Assembly: GCA_002773185.1 (NCBI GenBank)
Contig: PFBU01000053.1
Span: 7,120-21,779 of the forward strand
DNA: 14,660 nt
Direction: 5' to 3'
DNA from: Candidatus Magasanikbacteria bacterium CG10_big_fil_rev_8_21_14_0_10_36_16
GTDB taxonomy: Bacteria > Patescibacteriota > Patescibacteriia > Magasanikbacterales > UBA922
Position 1 is the first letter of the stretch. Every line of letters starts with the position of its first letter. Under the pieces are notes generated by a model. That model did no database searches. It worked only from the letters and a program-made list of their open reading frames with translations, and was not told the DNA's origin. A program made the position numbers and the translations under genes. This document shows positions 1 to 4,636 of the stretch, one piece after another.

Positions 1-1005
1 ATTGTACCAACTCTAAAAGTAAATCCTTTAGCTTTACGCTTGGGAGAATTATTAAAGCAAAGAATTGTAAAGTTGGATAGTAAAAATTGGGCAAAAAGTG
101 GTGGAGACCAAATGCGTTTGGAAATGCTTACTACAATTGATGCTATGAGACCAGGTGAAGTAGCCATGCTTGAAAATATCAGATTTTCCAAAGACGAGGA
201 AGGAAACAAAGGTACTTTGGCAGAGGAATTGGCTAACTTAGCAGATATTTTTGTACTCGATGGTTTTGCTGTGTCTCATCGGGCTGATGCATCTGTCGTC
301 GGTGTGGCCAAATATTTACCTGTGTTTGCTGGATTACTTATGGAAACTGAAGTCAAAGCTTTGTCAAAAGTTTTACAAAGACCTCGTAAACCATTGGTAG
401 CAATTATTGGTGGTATAAAGGCAGAAACCAAAATTCCAGTTATCAAAAATTTACTCAAAAAAAGTAATTATATTTTAATTGGTGGAGGTATCGTCAGTAC
501 TTATCTTTATGCTTTAGGATTCAAAATTGGTAGTTCAGTTGTAGATAAAAAATATGCCAAAGAAATTTTGCAATATTGCAAAAACAAAAAGGTCATCAAA
601 CCACTTGATGTGGTGGTGGGTGATATCAAAGGAAAAAAATATTGGGTCAAAGATTTGGACAAAAATTTCAAAATTACTGACAAAAATTTGGCAATTTATG
701 ATATTGGACCAAAGACAATTCATGAATTTTCTAAAATTATAAAAAAAGCCAAGACAATTGTCTGGAATGGAGCGATGGGTTACTTCGAGCAACATCCTTA
801 TGAAAATGCTACTTATAGTATTGCTCGTCTCGTGGCTACTAGGTCAAAAGGTCCAGCTTTTGGTGTCGTTGGTGGTGGCGAAACATTGCTTAGTCTTGAA
901 GCTGTCAAAATGTCTGAGTATGTGGATCATATTTCTACTGGTGGTGGAGCTATGTTGGAATTTTTATCTGGAAAGAAATTGCCTGGTGTGAAAGTAATTA
1001 GTTAA
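1..1005 (+). CDS. pgk: phosphoglycerate kinase, 5'-truncated by the window edge
   Basis: Glycolytic enzyme that transfers phosphate from 1,3-bisphosphoglycerate to ADP in the cytoplasm. The frame is open from base 1, so the gene starts upstream; about 334 of an expected ~390-400 residues are present, and the first ATG or TTG inside the window is not the true start. Family landmarks appear in order: PGEVAMLENIRF, GFAVSHRADAS (usually AFGTAHRAHAS), GGIKAETKIPV (usually GGAKVSDKI), the GGGIVSTYL segment, VWNGAMGYFE, VVGGGETLLSL (usually GGGDT) and the C-terminal HISTGGGAMLEFL. Several of these blocks carry substitutions relative to the textbook motifs, which fits a divergent lineage; both nucleotide-binding glycine loops remain. 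It ends 24 bp before the broken SET gene on the same strand. No terminator was seen after it. The assignment is secure. Confidence 0.96.
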   Translation: MVPTLKVNPLALRLGELLKQRIVKLDSKNWAKSGGDQMRLEMLTTIDAMRPGEVAMLENIRFSKDEEGNKGTLAEELANLADIFVLDGFAVSHRADASVVGVAKYLPVFAGLLMETEVKALSKVLQRPRKPLVAIIGGIKAETKIPVIKNLLKKSNYILIGGGIVSTYLYALGFKIGSSVVDKKYAKEILQYCKNKKVIKPLDVVVGDIKGKKYWVKDLDKNFKITDKNLAIYDIGPKTIHEFSKIIKKAKTIVWNGAMGYFEQHPYENATYSIARLVATRSKGPAFGVVGGGETLLSLEAVKMSEYVDHISTGGGAMLEFLSGKKLPGVKVIS

Positions 1006-1029
1006 TTTTTTTTGGATTATTTGTATAAT

Positions 1030-1500
1030 ATGAAAGACGTAACAATTGGTGAAGGAAAATTAGCTGGTAAGGGTGTTTATACTAATCGCGATTTCAAAAA
1101 AGATGAAATTGTTATTAAATTACCACCGACTCGGTTAGTGGATTTACGAACCGAACCGACTTTGTCGATTTTCTAAATGAATTATCTTTTAGATAAAGAG
1201 CAAGCCCATCTTCGATGAGATGGAAACCAACTGACTTTGTCAGTGGATTTCTTGCAGTATTAAATATAATTTACAACCTCTAACAAAAGAGGAATATAAA
1301 AATTTATCAAGAAGTGAAAAAATGTTTACGTATTCTTATAAAGGGCAGATCTATCTTTATAGTGAACCAGAAAGATTTGTGAATCATTCCAAAATTTTAA
1401 TACTTATCAGGATCATATTAAGAAAGCTGATGTCGCAAGTTGTGATATTAAAAAAGGTGAAATGATAACTTGTGATGCCGGAAAGGATGATGTTTTATGA
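1030..1500 (+). pseudogene. disrupted small SET-domain protein
   Basis: Remains of a small SET-domain protein (the family includes protein-lysine methyltransferases). The first part reads MKDVTIGEGKLAGKGVYTNR and then a hydrophobic EIVIK strand, and stops at 1174-1176 inside foreign sequence. From 1259 the family text resumes: IKYNLQPLTKEEYKNLSRSE, then GQIYLYSEPERFVNHSK. A second lesion follows near 1391-1398: restoring one A in the AAAA run gives NHSKNFNTYQD and the downstream segment DVASCDIKKGEMITCDAGKD up to TGA at 1498-1500. Removing 145 bp (the insert plus one 8-bp repeat) and restoring the A gives exactly 327 nt, or 108 codons plus stop. The TGA overlaps the chorismate mutase ATG (ATGA), so the two were probably translationally coupled. 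A TATAAT sits directly before the ATG. The frameshift could be a sequencing error; the insertion could not. Confidence 0.82.
1121..1257. mobile_element. 137-bp hairpin-rich insertion with 8-bp target duplication
   Basis: Non-coding insertion in the SET gene, flanked by the direct repeat TATTAAAT at 1113-1120 and 1258-1265. Precise removal joins GAA-ATT-GTT-ATT-AAA to TAT-AAT-TTA and restores the family sequence EIVIKYNLQPLTKEE. The insert is almost entirely small inverted repeats: CCACCGAC/GTTAGTGG, CGAC-TTT-GTCG, TTATCT-TTT-AGATAA, CCATCT/AGATGG and CCAACTGAC-TTT-GTCAGTGG. The first and last hairpins also form an imperfect direct repeat ending in AGTGGATTT. No terminal inverted repeat and no ORF are visible, so it is not a conventional MITE; it could be a REP-like element moved by a transposase encoded elsewhere. 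Confidence 0.75.
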
Positions 1501-1790
1501 AAAAAATAAAATGTTTACGTAAAAAAATAGATTGTGTTGACAAAAATATTTTGAAATTATTAGCCAAGCGTTTTGTTTTGACTGATAAAATTGGTGTAAT
1601 AAAAAAATTAGAAAATATTAATATAGAAGATAAAAGTAGAGAAATAGAAATTTTAGAAAAATTTGAAAAAAATGCAGAAAAACTGAATTTAGATAAAAAT
1701 TTTATAATAAACTTGCTTCAGTTAATCTTACAAGAATCAAAAAAAGACAAAAGTAATTTTTTTATCTTTGGAAAGGTGATAAGATTTTAG
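1497..1790 (+). CDS. chorismate mutase, AroQ class
   Basis: All-helical AroQ-type chorismate mutase of 97 aa, converting chorismate to prephenate for Phe/Tyr synthesis. Counting against E. coli chorismate mutase with a constant offset of three, the active-site positions match: R8 (R11), R25 (R28), K36 (K39), D45 (D48), R48 (R51), E49 (E52) and S81 (S84). The Gln88 position is occupied by K85 (GAA-TCA-AAA-AAA-GAC-AAA), one base from CAA. Start chosen at the ATG overlapping the stop of the SET gene (ATGA), the only upstream start consistent with the first helix. The stop codon TAG lies in the outer end of the inverted-repeat element at 1786-1982, so the last residues (FGKVIRF) may be a replaced C-terminus. 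Very rich in Lys, Ile and Asn. It is the only aromatic-pathway enzyme in the window; trpS downstream is a different pathway step. Confidence 0.85.
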   Translation: MKKIKCLRKKIDCVDKNILKLLAKRFVLTDKIGVIKKLENINIEDKSREIEILEKFEKNAEKLNLDKNFIINLLQLILQESKKDKSNFFIFGKVIRF

Positions 1791-1982
1791 ACTGGTACTT
1801 TAGTACCAGTATGATAAATTAATTTTAACTAGTCCCGGAGGGACGACTGGTAAGATATGTCTGACATATTTTCCAAATTGTTTTTTCATTGTATCTCAGT
1901 TTCAAATTTAGTTTTTTATCAACCGTCCCTCTGGGACTGGTAAACAATATTTCAATCACAGGCACTAAAGTGCCTGTCTAAA
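1786..1982. repeat. 197-bp nested inverted-repeat/hairpin cluster
   Basis: Fills most of the gap between chorismate mutase and trpS. The outer 25-nt ends (1786-1810 and the complement of 1958-1982) match at 21 of 25 positions. Each is itself a perfect hairpin with an 8-bp stem and TTTA loop: ACTGGTAC-TTTA-GTACCAGT, and ACAGGCAC-TAAA-GTGCCTGT read on the plus strand. All four differences fall in stem positions that pair with each other, so they are compensatory. An inner inverted pair also exists: GTCCC-GGA-GGGAC at 1832-1844 and ACCGTCCC-TCT-GGGACTGGT at 1922-1941. A further palindrome ATATGTC-T-GACATAT lies at 1855-1869. No transposase is present. It may be a BIME/REP-like or MITE-like element. 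Confidence 0.7.
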
Positions 1983-2019
1983 TTCGAAAATACCTCTGGG
2001 ATAAACGTGTCCGAGCCTC

Positions 2020-2046
2020 TTGTCATACCTTTCATTTTAATATAAA
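2020..2046 (+). promoter_or_regulatory. putative trpS promoter
   Basis: TTGTCA at 2020-2025 and TATAAA at 2041-2046 with a 15-bp spacer, 28 bp before the trpS ATG. The short spacer makes this tentative. An inverted repeat ACCTTT (2027-2032) / AAAGGT (2049-2054) straddles the -10 region. Confidence 0.4.
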
Positions 2047-2074
2047 CTAAAGGTGTAAATAATAACGTAAAATT

Positions 2075-3061
2075 ATGACAAAAAAAATTGTTTTTTCCGC
2101 TATTCAACCTACCGGCAACTTGCATATTGGCAACTATCTTGGGGCTATCAGGAATTGGGTAGAATTACAGAAAAATGAAGACTATGAGTGTATTTTTTGT
2201 ATAGCAGATTATCATGCTATGACTGGCGACAAGACAGCTCAGGATAGACGTGAGCAGATTATTCTTATGGCTACCGAGCTTCTGGCTCTTGGTATTGACC
2301 CTAAGAAATCAACTTTTTTTGTGCAGTCTCATGTACCAGAGCATACTGAACTAGCTTGGATTTTTAATACTTTGACCCCTATTGCTGAGCTGGAAAGAAT
2401 GACTCAGTACAAAGACAAATCTCAAAAACAAGCAAAAAATATCAATACTGGACTTTTTACTTATCCTACTCTTATGGCTGCTGACATTTTGCTTTACCAT
2501 ACAGATTTTGTGCCAGTAGGTGAAGATCAAATCCAACATGTAGAATTGACTCGTGATATTGGTCGTTGGTTCAACAACAAATATGCTAAAAATTATTTTG
2601 GAGAAGTAAAACCTTTGCTAACAGAGATACCAAAAGTAAAGAGTTTACTTGAACCAACAAAAAAAATGAGCAAAAGTAATGGCTTAAATCATGTTTTGGA
2701 ATTGGCTGATGAGCCAGAAGTCATTTTTGCAAAATTAAAAAAAGCTGTAACGGCAAGTGAACCTGGTGAAAAATCTCCTGGTGTAGAAAATTTACTTTTA
2801 TTATTAAAAAATTTTGCAGATGTGGCTGTGTATAACAATTTTGTAGAAGCTGAAAAAAATGCTACTATTAAATACGGAGAGTTGAAAGAAAAATTAGCTC
2901 AAGCAATTGGTGAATATTTTGAAGATTTTCGTGAGAAGCGTACTCAACATTTGGAAGATAGAAGTTTCTTGGCCACTGTCCTCGCCGAAGGTGAAGAAAG
3001 AGCTTCCAAAATTGCCAAAGCTACGATGAAAGAAATAAGACAGCTGATTGGAATTAGGTAA
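2075..3061 (+). CDS. trpS: tryptophanyl-tRNA synthetase
   Basis: Class I aminoacyl-tRNA synthetase that activates Trp and charges tRNA-Trp in the cytoplasm. The 328-aa length is typical of bacterial TrpRS. The N-terminus FSAIQPTGNLHIGNYLGAIR carries the HIGH-type motif as HIGN (residues 17-20) with the TrpRS-specific QPTG/GNYLGA context. The second signature is KMSKS at about 197-201, preceded by EPTK. DYHAMTG, YPTLMAADILLY, PVGEDQIQHVELTRDI and the C-terminal helical domain are all recognisable. The gene appears intact and full length, and it is non-SD: the ATG is preceded by ATAACGTAAAATT. It stands alone downstream of the repeat cluster with its own weak promoter. Assignment is secure. Confidence 0.97.
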   Translation: MTKKIVFSAIQPTGNLHIGNYLGAIRNWVELQKNEDYECIFCIADYHAMTGDKTAQDRREQIILMATELLALGIDPKKSTFFVQSHVPEHTELAWIFNTLTPIAELERMTQYKDKSQKQAKNINTGLFTYPTLMAADILLYHTDFVPVGEDQIQHVELTRDIGRWFNNKYAKNYFGEVKPLLTEIPKVKSLLEPTKKMSKSNGLNHVLELADEPEVIFAKLKKAVTASEPGEKSPGVENLLLLLKNFADVAVYNNFVEAEKNATIKYGELKEKLAQAIGEYFEDFREKRTQHLEDRSFLATVLAEGEERASKIAKATMKEIRQLIGIR

Positions 3062-3088
3062 TAATTTTGTTTATTATTTATCTAACTT

Positions 3089-3100
3089 AGGAAGGGGGTG
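3089..3100 (+). promoter_or_regulatory. strong Shine-Dalgarno site
   Basis: AGGAAGGGGGTG ends 5 nt before the ATG at 3106. It is by far the best ribosome-binding site in the window, where most genes have AT-rich, SD-less upstream sequence. Confidence 0.8.
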
Positions 3101-3105
3101 AAATT

Positions 3106-3330
3106 ATGAAAGCGTTACATATGGTGGCTTTTCTATTAGTTGTAGTAGGAGCTTTGAATTGGCTTTTGGTTGGTTTATTTGGTTGGGAGATTGGTCAATG
3201 GTTTGGTGGTCAGGGTGCTATGCTCTCAAGGATTATTTATGTTCTTGTTGGACTTTCTGCTTTAGTTCTTCTTTTTACTCACAAAAAAGATTGTAAAGAA
3301 TGCACCACAAAGACAAATACAACAATGTAA
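3106..3330 (+). CDS. DUF378 small membrane protein
   Basis: A 74-aa integral membrane protein of the DUF378 (YuzA-like) family, whose function is not known. Two hydrophobic helices are evident, at about residues 5-27 (HMVAFLLVVVGALNWLLVGL, including the family hallmark GALNWLLVG) and 40-57 (LSRIIYVLVGLSALVLLF). The cytoplasmic-type tail HKKDCKECTTKTNTTM carries a CxxC pair that could bind metal or form a disulfide. The start is fixed by the strong ribosome-binding site 5 nt upstream. The gap to trpS is 44 bp with no terminator between them, so read-through from trpS is possible; a good intrinsic terminator follows. Confidence 0.88.
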   Translation: MKALHMVAFLLVVVGALNWLLVGLFGWEIGQWFGGQGAMLSRIIYVLVGLSALVLLFTHKKDCKECTTKTNTTM

Positions 3331-3342
3331 AATTGTTTAAAC

Positions 3343-3378
3343 AAAAAAGATGCTACATGCTTGTGGGCGTCTTTTTTT
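3343..3378 (+). terminator. intrinsic terminator after the DUF378 gene
   Basis: Stem AAAAAAGATGC (3343-3353) pairs with GCGTCTTTTTT (3367-3377) across a 13-nt loop, with one G-U pair and a 7-T tract. Confidence 0.75.
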
Positions 3379-3425
3379 ATCAGCAAATACAGTTTGTCAG
3401 CAGAAACAGCAGAGACAGTTCATAA

Positions 3426-3454
3426 TTGACACAAAGAGAAAATTTAGGTAAAGT
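3426..3454 (+). promoter_or_regulatory. promoter of the rhodanese-flavodoxin unit
   Basis: TTGACA (3426-3431), 17-bp spacer, TAAAGT (3449-3454). The same consensus and spacing occur at 4320-4348, which supports TAAAGT as a working -10 in this genome. Confidence 0.7.
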
Positions 3455-3471
3455 TTACTAGATTAACTTTC

Positions 3472-3508
3472 AGTGTAATCTTTATAAATTAGTGTAATCA
3501 GTGTTATG
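3472..3508 (+). repeat. direct repeats AGTGTAATC before the rhodanese start
   Basis: AGTGTAATC occurs at 3472-3480 and 3491-3499 (19-bp period), and a degenerate third copy AGTGTTATG at 3500-3508 runs through the start codon. They lie in the 5' UTR downstream of the promoter and could be a regulator site or chance in AT-rich DNA. Confidence 0.35.
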
Positions 3509-3811
3509 AAAATAATCAACACTCCAGAATTGCAAGACTGGCAAAAACAAAACAAAAAATTTAGAATAATTGACGTGCGGACTGAGCAGGAATACAATGC
3601 TGGACATATTGAAGATTCAGAGCTTATCCCTCTTGATATTTTTGAAAGTAAATTTGTAGACAAGCTCCCAGACAAAGCTGAAACTATTGTTTGTGTTTGT
3701 CGTTCAGGTAATCGCAGTGGTATAGCTGTGAATTTTTTAGATGGAAATGGTTATAAGAGTGTCTATAATCTTGTTGGTGGTTATACTATTTATAGATTAT
3801 TTGCTCTATAA
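3506..3811 (+). CDS. rhodanese-like sulfurtransferase
   Basis: Single-domain rhodanese of 101 aa, a cytoplasmic carrier of persulfide sulfur. It shows the CH2A-like IIDVRTEQEYNAGHIEDSELIPL block (about residues 20-43) and the active-site loop CRSGNRSG, whose Cys (about residue 66) would hold the persulfide, with the loop arginine present. The C-terminal CH2B-like block is GYKSVYNLVGGYTIYR. Most family members continue with W-x-x-AGLP; here the protein ends at RLFAL, so the C-terminus is slightly short but plausibly functional. No signal peptide. Followed after 49 bp by a flavodoxin on the same strand and probably co-transcribed from the promoter at 3426, suggesting a sulfur/redox unit. Confidence 0.9.
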   Translation: MKIINTPELQDWQKQNKKFRIIDVRTEQEYNAGHIEDSELIPLDIFESKFVDKLPDKAETIVCVCRSGNRSGIAVNFLDGNGYKSVYNLVGGYTIYRLFAL

Positions 3812-3860
3812 TATATTGTGTATTTCTATTAGTGCCTTTTGTTTATTATTTGTAGAGTAT

Positions 3861-4304
3861 ATGAAAATTGCTATTGCTTTTGCCACTTTATCAGGTAATA
3901 CTGAGAAGATTGCATACGAATTAGAAAAATTTTTATTGAATAAGTCTTATGAGGTGGATTTATTGAATTTAGAAAATACCAAAGTGGATGAGTTGAAAAA
4001 ATATGATTTAGTTTTTTTAGGTTGTTCTACTTATGGTGATGGAGACTTGAATCTTATCATGGATATCTTTTTGTCTGAAGCTGACCAAATTTGTCACCAG
4101 TGTGAGTCTACAAGATTTGCAATATTTTCCTTGGGTGATAGTATTTATCCTAATTTTGCTATTGCTGGAGAGATTGTAGAAGATAAAATTATAGATATGG
4201 GTGGAGAAGTAATTCACCCTTATATTAAAATAGACGGGTATCCTTCCTCTGAAGTTTTTGAAGAAATTAAAAAGTGGGTTTTGGAAGTTTTAAAAAAACT
4301 TTAG
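3861..4304 (+). CDS. flavodoxin
   Basis: Cytoplasmic FMN-binding electron carrier of 147 aa. The phosphate-binding loop AFATLSGNTEKIA is at residues ~6-18 (T-x-S-G-N-T-E). The two isoalloxazine-flanking regions are recognisable: LGCSTYGDGDLN and FSLGDSIYPNFAIAGE. Start set at ATG 3861 because the motif-bearing beta-strand MKIAIAFATLSGNTE begins there; the longer reading frame from 3741 adds only a hydrophobic stretch overlapping the rhodanese coding sequence. A flavodoxin next to a rhodanese could supply electrons to a sulfur- or radical-SAM-type reaction, but no partner enzyme is in the window. No terminator lies directly after the gene; the next hairpin is the attenuator at 4438. Confidence 0.9.
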   Translation: MKIAIAFATLSGNTEKIAYELEKFLLNKSYEVDLLNLENTKVDELKKYDLVFLGCSTYGDGDLNLIMDIFLSEADQICHQCESTRFAIFSLGDSIYPNFAIAGEIVEDKIIDMGGEVIHPYIKIDGYPSSEVFEEIKKWVLEVLKKL

Positions 4305-4319
4305 CGTAGATAAGTTTAT

Positions 4320-4348
4320 TTGACAATTTTAAATAATTATAGTAAAGT
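4320..4348 (+). promoter_or_regulatory. promoter of the Asn leader/tRNA-Asn unit
   Basis: TTGACA (4320-4325), exactly 17 bp, TAAAGT (4343-4348). Predicted transcription start is about 4355-4357, immediately before the leader ATG at 4358, so the leader would be translated as a near-leaderless message. The zur promoter shows the same -10 to ATG distance (9 nt). Confidence 0.65.
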
Positions 4349-4357
4349 ATGAAGGCT

Positions 4358-4408
4358 ATGATACAACTATTGAATAACAATAATTTGAATAATAATAACC
4401 GTGAGTAG
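4358..4408 (+). CDS. Asn-rich leader peptide upstream of tRNA-Asn
   Basis: A 16-codon ORF, MIQLLNNNNLNNNNRE, ending in TAG at 4406-4408. Eight of sixteen residues are Asn (AAT or AAC) in two runs of four, at 4373-4384 and 4388-4399. It lies between a consensus promoter and an intrinsic terminator, with the only tRNA gene of the window, tRNA-Asn, directly downstream. An in-frame ATG at 4349 would extend it by MKA but lies upstream of the predicted transcription start. By analogy with trp, his and phe leaders it would act by ribosome stalling when Asn-tRNA is scarce, not through the peptide itself. The caveat is that AAT-rich repeats are common in such AT-rich DNA, although only one frame in three reads them as Asn. 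Confidence 0.55.
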   Translation: MIQLLNNNNLNNNNRE

Positions 4409-4437
4409 TGGGTATCATTTTTGTAAACAGAAAATAG

Positions 4438-4462
4438 CCCGCTTGAGAAAAGCGGGATTTTT
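4438..4462 (+). terminator. intrinsic terminator immediately before tRNA-Asn
   Basis: Perfect 7-bp stem CCCGCTT/AAGCGGG, 5-nt loop GAGAA, then ATTTTT. The T-tract ends 2 nt before the tRNA acceptor stem, leaving no room for a tRNA promoter after it. Confidence 0.85.
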
Positions 4463-4464
4463 AT

Positions 4465-4536
4465 TCCCCTGTAGTTCAAAGGTAGAACGTAGCGCTGTTA
4501 ACGCTAATGTTGTAGGTTCGAGTCCTACCGGGGGAG
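4465..4536 (+). tRNA. tRNA-Asn (GTT)
   Basis: A 72-nt cloverleaf. The acceptor stem is TCCCCTG with CGGGGGA (one T-G pair); the D arm is GTTC/GAAC around AAAGGTA with the conserved GG; the anticodon stem is TAGCG/CGCTA with loop CTGTTAA, giving anticodon GTT; the variable loop is ATGTT; the T arm is GTAGG/CCTAC with loop TTCGAGT. Discriminator base is G, as in bacterial tRNA-Asn. The 3' end reads CAA in the DNA, so CCA must be added after transcription. Read-through of the terminator just upstream is the only visible way to transcribe it. Confidence 0.95.
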
Positions 4537-4544
4537 CAAATTAG

Positions 4545-4574
4545 ATGATTATTTTTTTAAGTAATCATTTTTTT
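4545..4574 (+). terminator. terminator after tRNA-Asn
   Basis: ATGATTA (4545-4551) pairs with TAATCAT (4562-4568), a 7-bp AT-rich stem followed by a run of seven T. It closes a transcription unit holding only the leader and the tRNA. Confidence 0.6.
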
Positions 4575-4588
4575 GTATAGCTTAAAAT

Positions 4589-4617
4589 TTGACGGTATGG
4601 TAGAATAATATTATCTT
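4589..4617 (+). promoter_or_regulatory. promoter of the 250-aa protein gene
   Basis: TTGACG (4589-4594), 17-bp spacer, TATCTT (4612-4617), 19 bp before the ATG at 4637. An alternative -10, TAGAAT at 4601, lacks a good -35. Confidence 0.45.
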
Positions 4618-4636
4618 TAATTATTATATTAATATT

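Larger units (their letters stand above)
4358..4462 (+). promoter_or_regulatory. putative transcription attenuator controlling tRNA-Asn
   Basis: Three competing pairings can be drawn. 1:2 pairs ATGATAC (4358-4364) with GTATCAT (4412-4418), plus CTA (4367-4369) with TAG (4406-4408). 2:3 pairs AGTGGGT (4407-4413) with GCCCGCT (4437-4443), with two G-U pairs. 3:4 is the terminator CCCGCTT (4438-4444) with AAGCGGG (4450-4456). A ribosome stalled in the Asn runs leaves 4407-4413 free to form 2:3 and block the terminator. A ribosome reaching the stop codon covers that segment, so 3:4 forms. Without translation, 1:2 also favours termination. Pairings were drawn by eye; no energies were computed. Confidence 0.55.

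Noticed and set aside
535..795. Minus-strand and alternate-frame ORFs inside pgk, trpS, the helicase, lipoprotein, ApbE and znuA
   Set aside because: They lie opposite or within well-supported genes, have no recognisable motifs and reflect AT-rich codon structure.
1498..1500. Recoded TGA (code 25, Gly) as in some CPR lineages
   Set aside because: TGA ends the SET and MGMT-like genes at expected positions and does not interrupt conserved proteins.
1113..1982. CRISPR array
   Set aside because: Hairpins differ in sequence, are irregularly spaced and lack identical direct repeats with unique spacers.
3741..3860. Hydrophobic N-terminal extension of the flavodoxin
   Set aside because: It overlaps the rhodanese gene in another frame; the FMN-binding strand starts at ATG 3861.
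4358..4462. Terminator belonging simply to the rhodanese-flavodoxin unit
   Set aside because: Not fully excluded, but a consensus promoter lies between flavodoxin and the terminator, and the tRNA would then have no promoter of its own.
4465..4536. T-box riboswitch upstream of or around the tRNA
   Set aside because: No T-box sequence or specifier-loop layout is seen, and T-boxes sense tRNA to control synthetase or biosynthesis genes; the leader ORF fits better.
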